Positions 24,030 through 35,739 of a stretch of DNA of 64,000 nucleotides are shown here, one piece after another. The notes beneath the pieces are model-generated. The model did no database searches. It saw only the letters and a program-made list of their open reading frames with translations, and had not been told where the DNA came from. The stretch comes from Lolium rigidum (taxonomy: Eukaryota; Streptophyta; Magnoliopsida; Poales; Poaceae): contig NC_061508.1 in the NCBI RefSeq assembly GCF_022539505.1, positions 68,953,754 through 69,017,753 on the forward strand, written 5' to 3'. Every line of letters starts with the position of its first letter. The stretch's first letter is position 1. The position numbers were made by a program, and so were the translations under genes.

Positions 24030-25739
24030 TGATACGTCTCCGACGTATCGATAATTTCTTATGTTCCATGCTACTTTATTGATGATATCTACATGTTTTA
24101 TGCACACTTTATGTCATATTTGTGCGTTTTCTGGAACTAACCTATTAACAAGATGCCGAAGTGCCGGTTCTCGTTTTCTGCTGTTTTTGGTTTCGAAATC
24201 CTAGTAACGAAATATTCTCGGAATTGGACGAAATCAACGCCCGGGTTCCTATTTTGCCCGGAAGCATCCGGAACACCCGAGAGCCGCGCAGGGGGGCCCT
24301 GTGGGCCCGGATGATACCTTGGCGCGGCCGGAGGGGGCCGCGCCGCCCTATGGTGTGGCCCCCCGTCGGCCCTCTTGCGCCGCCTCTTCGCCTATATAAA
24401 GCCTCCGTCGCGAAAACCCTATGGCATACGACGAAACCCACAGAAACCTTCCAGAGCCGCCGTCATCGCGAAGCCAAGATCTGGGGGACAGGAGTCTCTG
24501 TTCCGGCACCCTGCCGGAGCGGGGAAGTGCCCCCGGAAGGCTTCTCCATCGACACCGCTGCCATCTCCACCGCCATCTTCATCACCGCTGCTGCTCCCAT
24601 GAGGAGGGAGTAGTTCTCCGTCGAGGCTCGGGGCTGTACCGGTAGCTATGTGGTTCATCTCTCTCCTATGTAGTTCAATACAATAATCTCATGAGCTGCC
24701 TTACATGATTGAGATTCATATGATGATGCTTGTAATCTAGATGTCATTATGCTAGTCAAGTGGGTTTTACTTATGTGATCTCCGGAGACTCCTTGTCCCA
24801 CGTGTGTAAAGGTGACAGTGTGTGCACCGTGTGGGTCTCTTAGGCTATATTTCACGAAGTACTTATTCACTGTTGAAGAGCGTAGTGAAGTGCTTATTTA
24901 TATCTCTTGATGATTGCAATGTGCATCGTATCACAATTTATCTATGTTGCTACTCTAGCAAAGTTATTAAAGTAGTTTTATTCCTCCTGCATGTGTGCAA
25001 AGGTGACAGTGCGTGCACCGTGTTAGTACTTGGTTTATGCTATGATCATGATCTCTTGTAGATTGCGAAGTTAACTATTGCTATGATAATATTGATGTGA
25101 TCTATTCCTCCTACATATGCATGAAGGTGACGAGTGTGCATGCTATGCTAGTACTTGGTTTAGTCTTTTGATCTATCTTACACTTAAGGTTACTTAAACA
25201 TGAGCATTATTGTGGAGCTTGTTAACTCCGGCATTGAGGGTTCGTGTAATCCTACGCAATGTGTTCATCATCCAACAAAAGTGTAGAGTATGCATTTATC
25301 TATTCTGTTATGTGATCAATGTTGAGAGTGTCCACTAGTGAAAGTGTAATCCCTAGGCCTTGTTCCTAAATACTGCTGAGTTACTACTGCTTGTTTACTT
25401 GTTTTGCTGCGTTACTACTCGCTGCAATAATACCACCATCAACTACACGCCGACAAGCTATTTTCCGGCACCGTTGCTACTGCTCATATATATTCATACC
25501 ACCTGTATTTCACTATCTCTTCGCCGAACTAGTGCACCTATTAGGTGTGTTGGGGACACAAGAGACTTCTTGCTTTGTGGTTGCGGGGTTGCATGAGAGG
25601 GATATCTTTGACCTCTTCCTCCCTGAGTTCGATAAACCTTGGGTGATCCACTTAAGGGAAAACTTGCTGCTGTTCTACAAACCTCTGCACTTGGAGGCCC
25701 AACACTGTCTACAGGAAAGGAGGGGGAACGTAGACATCA
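24030..25739 (+). repeat. 5' LTR of element D
   Basis: 1710 bp. TATATAAA box at 24393-24400 follows a GC-rich segment. Ends GTAGACATCA. Matches 29187-30899 almost base for base. Confidence 0.92.
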
Positions 25740-25749
25740 AGCTATTTTC

Positions 25750-25767
25750 TGGCGCCGTTGCCGGGGA
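25750..25767 (+). promoter_or_regulatory. Primer binding site of element D (tRNA-Asp)
   Basis: TGGCGCCGTTGCCGGGGA, fully complementary to the 3' 18 nt of plant tRNA-Asp including CCA, 10 bp after the LTR. A second partial copy, CGGCGCCGTTG, follows at 25820-25830 and runs directly into GTAAGT. Confidence 0.85.
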
Positions 25768-25904
25768 GGAAAGGTAAAAGGTACTCACACTCCGGAGACT
25801 CGGCTACTAAGCTATTTTCCGGCGCCGTTGTAAGTACTCGAAGCTATTTCCTTTAGACTCTGCAATTGCGACATTTGGTTTCTTGTTTACACTAGTTAGG
25901 CATA

Positions 25905-26615
25905 ATGGACAACAATGACCTTTTTATTCTATTTCCTGATTTAAGACATGGATGGTTTGATACTAAAATTAAAAAACCCATGGAACATATTAATATGAAT
26001 GCTTTGAACACTATTGTTGTTAATGATATGGAAAATTTTAAGCTTGGGGAAGCTGGCTTTGATGAGCATGATATTTTTAATCCCCCAAGCATTGAGGAGA
26101 AAATTTACTTTGATGATACTTTGCCTCCCATTTATGATGATTATAATGATAGTAGTCTTTTGTTACCACCTGTTATGGAGGATAAATTTGATTATGATTA
26201 CAATATACCTCCTATATTTGATAGCTACTTTGTTGAATTTGCTCCCACTACAATTAATAAGAATGACTATGCTTATGTTGGGAGTAGTAATTATTTTATG
26301 CATGAGACTCATGATAAGAATGCTTTATGTGATAGTTATATTGTTGAGTTTGCTCATGATGCTACTGAAAGTTATTATGAGAGAGGAAAATATGGTTGTA
26401 GAAATTTTCATGTTACTAAAACACCTCTCTATGTGCTGAAATTTTTGAAGCTACACTTGTTTTATCTTCCTATGCTTGTTACTTTGCTCTTCATGAACTT
26501 GTTTATTTACAAGATTCCTATGCATAGGAAGCATGTTAGACTTAAATGTGTTTTGAATTTGCCTCTTGATGCTCTCTTTTGCTTCAACTTCTATTTCTTG
26601 CGAGTGCATCATTAA
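25905..26615 (+). CDS. Gag-derived protein with hydrophobic C-terminal tail (element D)
   Basis: 236 aa from the ATG in CATAATGGAC, the same start context as E. Residues 1-80 match the N-terminus of the E ORF (LFPDL...KIKKPME, KLGEA). The middle is acidic and Tyr/Pro-rich. The Gag core and zinc knuckle present in E are absent. The C-terminus carries ESYYERGKYGC, a strongly hydrophobic segment (about residues 180-207, LFYLPMLVTLLFMNLFIYKIP), a basic HRKHVRLK patch, and a second hydrophobic stretch ending YFLRVHH. This looks like a membrane hairpin or anchor. The frame is open, unlike most retroelement genes here. Function unknown. An internally deleted Gag fused to a membrane tail is the best description. 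Confidence 0.65.
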   Translation: MDNNDLFILFPDLRHGWFDTKIKKPMEHINMNALNTIVVNDMENFKLGEAGFDEHDIFNPPSIEEKIYFDDTLPPIYDDYNDSSLLLPPVMEDKFDYDYNIPPIFDSYFVEFAPTTINKNDYAYVGSSNYFMHETHDKNALCDSYIVEFAHDATESYYERGKYGCRNFHVTKTPLYVLKFLKLHLFYLPMLVTLLFMNLFIYKIPMHRKHVRLKCVLNLPLDALFCFNFYFLRVHH

Positions 26616-29186
26616 AACTCGCTGAGCCCATCTTAACGGCTATAAAGAAAGAACTTCTTGGGAGATAACCCATGTGTTATTTTGCTACAGTACTTTGTTT
26701 TATATTTGTGTCTTGAAAGTTGTTTACTACTGTAGCAACCTCTCCTTATCATGTTTTTGTGCCAAGTAAAGTTTCTATGTCAAAGTTGATGTTATATTTG
26801 GGATTGCTGCGCAGAAACAGCATTGCTGTCTGTCACGAATCTGGGCACAGTTCTCTGTAGAAAATTCGAAAAAATCTGCCAATTTACGAGCGTGATCCTC
26901 AGATATGTACGCAACTTTCATTAGTTTTGAGTTTTTCCATTTGAGCAAGTCTGGTGCCAGCTTTAAATTCGTCTTTACGGACTGTTCTGTTTTTGACAGA
27001 TTCTGCCTTTTATTTCGCATTGCCGCTTTTGTTAAGTTGAATGAGTTTCTTTGTTCCATTAACTTTCAGAAGTTTTGTGCAATGTCCAGAAGTGTTAAGA
27101 ATGATTGTGTCACCTCTGAACATGTGAATTTTTGATTATGCACTAACCCTCTAATGAGTTTGCTTGAAGTTTGGTGTAAAGGAAGTTTTCAAGGGTCAAT
27201 AGAAGAGGGTGATATAATGTGATCGAGAAGAGTGAAAGGTCTAAGCTTGGGGATGCCCCGGTGGTTCATCCCTGCATATTTTAAGAATACTCAAGCATCT
27301 AAGCTTGGGGATGCCCAAGGCATCCCCTTCTTCATCGACAACTTATCGGGTTTCTTCTAGTGAAACTATATTTTTATTCCATCACATCCTATGTATTTTA
27401 CTTGGAGCGTCTCGTGTGCTTTTATTTTTGTTTTTGTTTTGTTATCTTAGTTCTCTGAATAAGTTCATCCTTGTGTGGGAGAGAGACACGCTCCGCTGGT
27501 TCGTATGAACACATGTGTTCTTAGCTCATAATATTCATGGCGAAGTTTCTTCTTCGTTAAATTGTTATATGGTTGGAATTGGAAAATGCTACATGTAGTA
27601 ATTCTAAAATGTCTTGGGTAATGTGATACTTGGCAATTGTAGTGCTCATGTTTAAGCTCTTGCATCATATGCTTTGCACCCATTAATGAAGAAATACATA
27701 GAGCTTGCTAAAATTTGATTTGCATATTTGGTTTCTCTAAGGTCTAGATAATATCTAGTATTGAGTTTTGAACAACAAGGAAGACAGTGTAGAGTCTTAT
27801 AATGTTTACAATGTGTCTTATATGTGAGTCTTGCTGCACCATTTCATACTTGAGTTTGCTTCAAATAACCTTGCTAGCCTAAACCTTGTATCGAGAGGGA
27901 ATACTTCTCATGCATCCAAATACTTGAGCCAACTATTCATGCCATTTGTGTCCACCATACCTACCTACTACATGGTATTTCTCCGCCATTCCAAAGTAAA
28001 TTGCTTGAGTGCTACCTTTAAAATTCCATCATTCACCTTTGCAATATATAGCTCATGGGACAAAATAGCCTTAAAAACTATCGTAGTATTGAATATGTAC
28101 TTATGCACTTTATATTTTATTAAGTTGCTTGTTGTGCGATAACCACGCTTCTGGGGAACGCCATCAACTATTTTTGAATATCATGTGAGTTGCTATGCAT
28201 GTCCGTCTTGTCTGAAGGTCTATCATTTTAGTGGTTGGAGCATGCAAAATTGTTAGAGAAGAACATTGGGCCGCTAACTAAAGCCATGAACCATGGTGGA
28301 AGTTTCAGTTTTGGACATATATCCTCAATCTCATATGAGAATAATAACTTTGCTACATGCTTATGCATTTAAGAGGAGTCCATTATCTGTTGTCCATGTT
28401 GTCCCGGTATGGATGTCTAAGTTGAGAATAATCAAAAGCGAGAAATCCGAAATGCGAGCATTCTCCTTAGACCTTTGTACGAGCGGCATGGAGGTACCCC
28501 TTTGTGACACTTGGTTGAAACATGGCATGCGAAGATCCGGTAGTCCAAGTTAAGTAGGACGAGGTGCGGGCACTATTAGTATACTATGCGTGAGGCTTGC
28601 AACTTGTAAGATATAATTTTCATAACTCATATGCTTTATTACTACCGTTGACAAAATTGTTTCATGTTTTCAAAATAAAAGCTCTAGCACAAATACAGCA
28701 ATCGATGCTTTCCTCTTTGAAGGACCTTTCTTTTACTTTTATTGTTGAGTCAGTTTACCTATCTCCCTCCACCTTAAGAAGCAAACACTTGTGTGAACTG
28801 TGCATTGATTCCTACATATTTGCATATTGCACTTGTTATATTACTTTATGTTGACAATATCCATGAGATATACATGTTACAAGTTGAAAGCAACCGCTGA
28901 AACTTAATCTTCTTATGTGTTGCTTCAACACCTTTACTTTGATTTATTGCTTTATGAGTTAACTCTTATGCAAGACTTATTGATGCTTGTCTTGAAGTAT
29001 TATTCATGAAAAGTCTTTGCTTTATGATTCAGTTGTTTACTCATGTCATTACCATTGTTTTGATCACTGCATTCATCTCATATGCTTACAATAGTATGAT
29101 CAAGGTTATGATGGCATGTCACTTAAGAAATTATCTTTGTTATCGTTTTACCTGCTCGGGACGAGCAGAACTAAGCTTGGGGATGC
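26616..29186 (+). other. 3' non-coding region of element D
   Basis: 2.6 kb without a supported gene. 26616-28030 is close to E 35740-37130. It contains a perfect hairpin GGGGATGCC-CAA-GGCATCCCC (27307-27327) and extra copies of the polypurine motif AAGCTTGGGGATGC near 27243 and 27301. About 28140-28640 differs from E and lacks its paired hairpins. From about 28655 the similarity to E resumes to the final tract at 29172-29186. Confidence 0.75.
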
Positions 29187-30899
29187 TGATACGTCTCCGA
29201 CGTATCGATAATTTCTTATGTTCCATGCTACTTTATTGATGATATCTACATGTTTTATGCACACTTTATGTCATATTTGTGCGTTTTCCGGAACTAACCT
29301 ATTAACAAGATGCCGAAGTGCCGGTTCTCGTTTTCTCGCTGTTTTTGGTTTCGAAATCCTAGTAACGAAATATTCTCGGAATTGGACGAAATCAACGCCC
29401 GGGTTCCTATTTTGCCCGGAAGCATCCGGAACACCCGAGAGCCGCCGGAGGGGGCCCCGTGGGCCCTGAGATGATACCGTGGCGCGGCCGGAGGCGGGCC
29501 GCGCCGCCCTATGGTGTGGCCACCCCTTCGGCCCTCCTGCGCCGCCTCTTCGCCTATATAAAGCCTCCGTCGCGAAAACCCTATGGCATACGACGAAACC
29601 CACGGAAACCTTCCGGAGCCGCCGTCATCGCGAAGCCAAGATCCGGGGACAGGAGTCTCGTTCCGGCACCTCGCCGGAGCGGGGAAGTGCCCCCGGAAGG
29701 CTTCTCCATCGACACCGCTGCCATCTCCACCGCCATCTTCATCACCGCTGCTGCTCCCATGAGGAGGGAGTAGTTCTCCGTCGAGGCTCGGGGCTGTACC
29801 GGTAGCTATGTGGTTCATCTCTCTCCTATGTAGTTCAATACAATAATCTCATGAGCTGCCTTACATGATTGAGATTCATATGATGATGCTTGTAATCTAG
29901 ATGTCATTATGCTAGTCAAGTGGGTTTTACTTATGTGATCTCCGGAGACTCCTTGTCCCACGTGTGTAAAGGTGACGAGTGTGTGCACCGTGTGGGTCTC
30001 TTAGGCTATATTTCACGAAGTACTTATTCACTCGTTGAAGAGCGTAGTGAAGTGCTTATTTATATCTCTTGATGATTGCAATGTGCATCGTATCACAATT
30101 TATCTATGTTGCTACTCTAGCAAAGTTATTAAAGTAGTTTTATTCCTCCTGCATGTGTGCAAAGGTGACGAGTGCGTGCACCGTGTTAGTACTTGGTTTA
30201 TGCTATGATCATGATCTCTTGTAGATTGCGAAGTTAACTATTGCTATGATAATATTGATGTGATCTATTCCTCCTACATATGCATGAAGGTGACAGTGTG
30301 CATGCTATGCTAGTACTTGGTTTAGTCTTTTGATCTATCTTACACTTAAGGTTACTTAAACATGAGCATTATTGTGGAGCTTGTTAACTCCGGCATTGAG
30401 GGTTCGTGTAATCCTACGCAATGTGTTCATCATCCAACAAAAGTGTAGAGTATGCATTTATCTATTCTGTTATGTGATCAATGTTGAGAGTGTCCACTAG
30501 TGAAAGTGTAATCCCTAGGCCTTGTTCCTAAATACTGCTGAGTTACTACTGCTTGTTTACTGTTTTGCTGCGTTACTACTGCTGCAATAATACCACCATC
30601 AACTACACGCCAGCAAGCTATTTTCTGGCACCGTTGCTACTGCTCATATATATTCATACCACCTGTATTTCACTATCTCTTCGCCGAACTAGTGCACCTA
30701 TTAGGTGTGTTGGGGACACAAGAGACTTCTTGCTTTGTGGTTGCGGGGTTGCATGAGAGGGATATCTTTGACCTCTTCCTCCCCGAGTTCGATAAACCTT
30801 GGGTGATCCACTTAAGGGAAAACTTGCTGCTGTTCTACAAACCTCTGCACTTGGAGGCCCAACACTGTCTACAGGAAAGGAGGGGGAACGTAGACATCA
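29187..30899 (+). repeat. 3' LTR of element D
   Basis: 1713-bp copy of 24030-25739, followed by the gaaac duplication. Differences again favour CTG/CAG versus CG-containing triplets. Confidence 0.92.
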
Positions 30900-30974
30900 G
30901 AAACACTCACAAATCAACTATGGGGTGGATTGTGGATGGCTTACCGAGGAAAACGTTGAAATATGATACCAAGA

Positions 30975-31190
30975 TGATAAGGGGTTGCCCGATCTTCTCA
31001 GTAAGCACGGCGGTGGTGATGAACACACGATGAACACGATGAGGAGGTGGTGATAACTTGTATGACGCTGACGAAGTATCTCAATTGATTTCTGTCGCCA
31101 ATGCAACAGCTCTCAACCCTACAAGATATTCACAACTCCACACACTTGTGCACGTAGCCGCCGACCACGAAGCGGTAGATTGCAACTAAT
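30975..31190 (-). repeat. Truncated 5' LTR of element A
   Basis: About 215 bp matching the last part of the B LTR (5690-5903) on minus and ending CTTATCA at 30975. The primer site TGGTATCATA follows at 30971-30962. Similarity to the LTR stops near 31190, so about 850 bp of the LTR are missing. Confidence 0.8.
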
Positions 31191-31549
31191 GTATTAGGGT
31201 TTAATAGTTTCTATGATAACCCCCTTGTTAAGATCAACCTTATCATTTTCTTTGAAAGTATTTAAATAGTTATTGTTTCCATCATAGTTGATCTTGGTTA
31301 CAAAGATAAATGGTTGATCACTACATATGGTTTTAATTATATTATTTAGTACTAGTTGTTTCTTATGTTCAATAACTTATGTTCAATAATTGAAGCATAA
31401 GATATATCTAGTGAACAATTCTAGGGTTCTAATTATATTTACCTAATGGCACATGGTTTGGAATTTAATGGTGGCTTATATTTCAGTTGTGATCACCCAA
31501 GTGATGCACAAACTAGAGTTGAGATATAATTCTAGTTTGTAGAGATGAG
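31191..31549. repeat. AT-rich diverged repeat unit left of element E
   Basis: No gene seen. Parts align by eye to 39740-40060 on the other side of E (for example tgatcacccaagtgatgcacaa near 31490 with tgatcaccaagtgattcacaa near 39978), in the same orientation. E seems to have landed in a diverged tandem array with a unit of about 350 bp. Confidence 0.45.
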
Positions 31550-33029
31550 TGATACGTCTCAAACGTATCTATAATTTCTGATGTTCCATGCTAGTTTTAT
31601 GACAATACCTACATGTTTTGTTCACACTTTATATCGTTTTGATGCATTTTCCGGAACTAACCTATTGACGAGATGCCGAAGTGCCAGTTCCTGTTTTCTG
31701 CTGTTTTTGGTTTCAGAAATCCTAGTAAGGAAATATTCTCGGAATTGGACGAAATTAATACCCAGCATCTTATAATTGCACGGAGCTTCCAGAACACCGG
31801 AGAGGGGCCAGAGGAGGGCCACAGGCCCACCACACAAGGTGGCGGCGCGGCCCAGGGGGGGTGCCCCCCTGTTGTCTGGCTGCCCCGTCAGCCTTCCGAC
31901 TCCGTTTCTTTGCCTATATAAGTCGTCTTGACCTAAAACTTCGACACGGAAAAACCCCGATATGAGAAAAGTTCCAGAACCGCCGTCATCACGAAATCAA
32001 GATTCAGGGGACAGAAATCTCTGTTCTGGCACGCCGCCGGGACGGGGAATTGCCCCCGGAAGCCATCTCCACCACCATCGCTGTCCCCGTGACGAGGAGG
32101 GAGTAATTCTCCCCTGGGGCTGAGGGCTCTACGGTAGCTATGTGGTTAATCTCTCTCTCTGTACTCCAATACAATGATCTCATGAGCTGCTTTACATGAT
32201 TGAGATCCATATGATGAGTTTTGTATCGCTATTAGTCTATGTGCTACTCATGTGATGTTATTAAAGTAGTCTATTCCTCCTGCATGGTGTAAAGGTGCTA
32301 GTTTGTGCACCGTGTGGTTCTTGTCGTAGGCTATGATCATGATCTCTTGTAGGTTGTGGAGTTAATTGTCATTATGATAGTATTGATGTGATCTATTGCT
32401 CCTTTCATAGTGTAATGTGGACAGTGTGTATGCTATGTTAGTTCTCGGTTTATTTTGCAAAGATCTATTATGCTCTAAGGTTATTTAAATATGAACATCG
32501 AATGTTGTGGAGCTTGTTAACTCCGGCATTGAGGTGCTCTTGTAGCCCTACACAACGACCGGTGTTTGTCATCCAACAAAAGAGTGTATGTAGCACAAAT
32601 GAGAGAAGTTATTATTTATTATGCGATCAATGTTGAGAGTGTCCACTAGTGAAAGTATGATCCCTAGGCCTTGTTTCCAATACCGCAAACACCGCTTATT
32701 TCATCGTTCTACCGCATGTTTACTCGCTGCCATATTTTATTCAGATTGCTATTACCACTCATATACATCCATACTACTTGTATTTCACTATCTCTTCGCC
32801 GAACTAGTGCACCTATACATCTGACAAGTGTATTAGGTGTGTTGGGGACACAAGAGACTTCTTGTATCGTGATTGCAGGGTTGCTTGAGAGGGATATCTT
32901 TGACCTCTTCCTCCCTGAGTTCATAAACCTTGGGTGATCCCCTTAAGGGAAAACTTGCTGCTGTTCTACAAACCTCTGCTCTTGGAGGCCCAACACTGTC
33001 TACAGGAAAAGAAGCGTGAGTAGACATCA
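31550..33029 (+). repeat. 5' LTR of element E
   Basis: 1480 bp, TGATACGTCTCAAACG...ACATCA. A G/C hairpin (CAGGGGGG-GTG-CCCCCCTG, 31853-31871) precedes TATATAAG at 31915-31922. Confidence 0.92.
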
Positions 33030-33039
33030 AGCTATTTTC

Positions 33040-33057
33040 TGGCGCCGTTGCCGGGGA
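33040..33057 (+). promoter_or_regulatory. Primer binding site of element E (tRNA-Asp)
   Basis: TGGCGCCGTTGCCGGGGA, perfect for plant tRNA-Asp, 10 bp after the LTR. Confidence 0.85.
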
Positions 33058-33203
33058 GGTAAGGTAAAAGGTATTCACATCCTCCGACTACTAAGTTATT
33101 TCTTAGCATTGTTGCCGGTGTGTGAGTGCTCGAAGCTATTTCCTTTAGATCCTGCAATTGCATCTTTTTGTTTCTTGTTTTTTATTTTCGCTAGTTAGGC
33201 ATA

Positions 33204-35739
33204 ATGGAAAACAACAAAAAATTTAGTGAGCTTTTTAATCTTTTTCCTGATTTAGAATTGTTTGATGCGAAAATTAAAAAACCTATGGAACCTTATTTGC
33301 ATGCTAGTAGCAATGTTATTAGTATGAATGCAATTATCTGCTAATGCTATGGAGAAGTCTAAGCTTGGGGAAGCTAGTTTTTGTGATCTTTTTAGCTTCC
33401 CATCTTTAGGGGAGAAAATTTGCTCTGATAATACTTTATCTCCCATATGCGATAACTCTAATGATGCTTGTGATATTTTAAATCCACCTACTAAAAGTAT
33501 TCCGTATAAAATACCCATAAAAATTATTGAACGTGTTGTGGATAACCGCTATGAAGGGGATGGAACTGTCCATCCTGGAGATCATTTACTCTCTTTGCAT
33601 GAATTATGCGGGTTATTTAAGTGTGCAGGTATCTCTATGGATGAAGTGAAGAAGAAATTATTCTCTATGTCGTTGTCTGGTAAAGCAGCGCATTGGTATA
33701 AACTACTGAAGGATGCGCATTCTCTTGATTGGAAGGATATTGTGCCTCTATTTTATTCTAAATTCTATCCTCCAAGTGAAATTCACAAAGACCGAAACCG
33801 AATATATAATTTCTGGCCTCATGATGGAGAGAGTATTGCCCAATCATGGGAGAGATTGAAGTCTTTTATGCTCAAATGCCCCAATCATGAGCTTCCTGGT
33901 AATATTATCATTGATAATTTCTATGCAAGACTTTCTTTTCAGGATAAAACCTTGCTGGATACTGCTTGTTCTGGATCATTCACGCGCAATAAAGAAGAGT
34001 TTAAATGGGACCTTCTTAATCGGATTCAGTAGAACGCTGAAGATTGGGTGAATGACAAACATAGAGAGTCAGGTATAAATTATGATTATGAATGCATTGA
34101 AACTTTTATGGATACGGATAAATTTCAAAATATGAGTGCTACTTATGGTCTTGACTCTCAAGTTATTGCAAATCTTTATAAAGCTTTTGCTTCTCACATT
34201 GAATTGCCTAGAAAGAATTTTGATAAGTATCATGAACCTTTTAAAGACGCTTGCATGAAGGATGAAATTGTTATTAATGATTGCAATGAACATGTTCAAA
34301 CTTCTGAAAATGCTATTTCCTATAAGCATGTTAATGTTTGTGGAATACATAGACCTTGTGGAATTAATAAAATCGAAGAAGAATATTGTATCCATCATAG
34401 GAATGAAAAAACTAGAAAGTGGACTAGGGCTCTAGATGATCTTGGTGAAAAAGTGTGTGCCCTCTATCCTTTTATTTGTGAACTTTGCCATAGAGTTGGT
34501 CATTTTAATTTTCAATGCTCCTCCAATGATAATTCTAACCCCATGAGTGCTGCAAATTTGTATTGTGATGATGAAATTATTCCTAATCAGCATGATGAAC
34601 TTACCTTATTTTTGAAGTGTGAAGAGTTATCAAGAAAAATTTCTTTGTTAGATATTAACGATCTTGATATTGATGATGTCCTGCATGGGTGTCTTTCTTA
34701 TTGCATTAATAATAGCCATACAAATTCTCACATACAAAATATTTTAGAAGATGACACTTTGCCAAAATATGACAGGACCACTATGTGTTTTAAACTTATT
34801 AATGAAAAGAAGGAATCCTCCAAGGTTTCTTCTATTGTTTCTAGAAGTAAAGCAGGTTATGTGGAGAAGCCTCTCCCTCCTAAAGAAGGGAACGAGGAGA
34901 AGAAGAAGAAGAAGAAGGGAACAAATAAGAAGAAGAAGAAGAAGGGGAATAAAAAGAAAGAGGTAACAGCATATCCCCGCGTGTATGAGGTAACAATAGG
35001 TAACCGTAAGTATGTTGCTCCTAATGATTATTATGATAATAAATCTGAGTACGATGATCTTCCTATGCCCTGTACCCATGTTAGTGATCATGATTTAGAA
35101 GATCACACTATCTTTGATATTGGAAATCTCTTTGGTACTGATTATGAAAGTAATGATGATAACATTATTCATGTCCCCTCAAATGATGATATTACATATT
35201 CTGGTTTAGATAATCGCTATAGAGATGGATATGACATATGTTACAATTATCCTTATGAAACTTGTCATAGTTATGATGGGCTTGCCAAAAACCATTCCCT
35301 TAGTATGCAACTTGTTTACCATGTTCAAATTCTTAATAATGATCCTGCTCCAATTACTATTAATGAGAAGAGTTTCTCTTATGTCAAAAATAATGATACC
35401 TTTATTCATATGAACCATGATAAGAATGTTTTAAGTGATGGTTATATTGTGGATTTCATCAATGATGCTACTGAAAGTTATTATGAGAGAGGGAAACATG
35501 GTTGTATGCATCGTAATAATATTCAGCTTCCCCTCTTTATGTTGAGAATCTTGAAGTTACTCGTGTCTTATCTTCTTATGCTTGTCACTTTGTTCTTCAT
35601 GAATTTATTTGTGTACAAGATTCCTTTTCATAGGAAGTGGGGTAGGTTTAAATGTGCTTTGAATTTGCTTCTTGATGCTCTCTTTTGCTTCAACTCTTAT
35701 TTCTTGCGAGCATCATTAGAATTACTGAGCCCATCTTAA
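33204..35739 (+). pseudogene. Gag-type polyprotein with zinc knuckle, Lys-rich region and hydrophobic tail (element E)
   Basis: Begins at ATG 33204 (MENNKKFSEL). A single-base shift near 33330-33345 moves into the frame that continues to 35739, and one in-frame TAG (34030-34032) lies where C has a Glu codon. Domains: N-terminal acidic part; retrotransposon Gag core (about 33500-34020); CCHC knuckle CELCHRVGHFNFQC (about 34480-34522); a run of Lys with few interruptions (34890-34965); an acidic Asp/Tyr-rich part; then ESYYERGKHGC and two hydrophobic stretches split by a basic patch (35530-35720). The tail matches D. With only two lesions it was probably functional recently. Role of the tail unknown; a membrane anchor is an inference from hydropathy. 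Confidence 0.75.

Larger units (their letters stand above)
24030..30899 (+). mobile_element. Element D: non-autonomous Athila-related LTR retrotransposon
   Basis: 6.87 kb with LTRs 24030-25739 and 29187-30899 (TGATACGTCTCC...ACATCA), gaaac duplications at 24025-24029 and 30900-30904, a perfect tRNA-Asp primer site and the polypurine tract CTAAGCTTGGGGATGC. It carries one 236-codon ORF and no protease, RT, RNase H or integrase. It shares leader, ORF ends and much of its 3' region with E, and so looks like a shortened relative that depends on other elements for movement. It lies within the leader of element A. Confidence 0.92.
1..31190 (-). mobile_element. Element A: CRM-like Ty3/gypsy retrotransposon, split by B and D
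   Basis: Pieces in element order on the minus strand: truncated 5' LTR (31190-30975), tRNA-Met-type primer site, leader (30974-30900, then 24029-23173 after skipping D), gag start (23172-23048), rest of gag and pol (4838-365 after skipping B), and 3' LTR running off the window (364-1). Joining across B puts 23053 next to 4838 and the gag frame reads through without a break, so the two pieces were one gene. The integrase is followed by the [14 protein letters not shown] block and the order is gag-protease-RT-RNase H-integrase, as in Ty3/gypsy. CRM-clade assignment is inferred from integrase wording, tRNA-Met primer and overlap of the coding region with the LTR. It is the oldest layer of the nest because B and D lie inside it. 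Confidence 0.85.

Noticed and set aside
24145..24658. ORFs of 75-175 codons on both strands in the D LTRs (also 29271-29818)
   Set aside because: GC-rich LTR promoter sequence with open frames on both strands and no domain. Frames shift between the two LTR copies.
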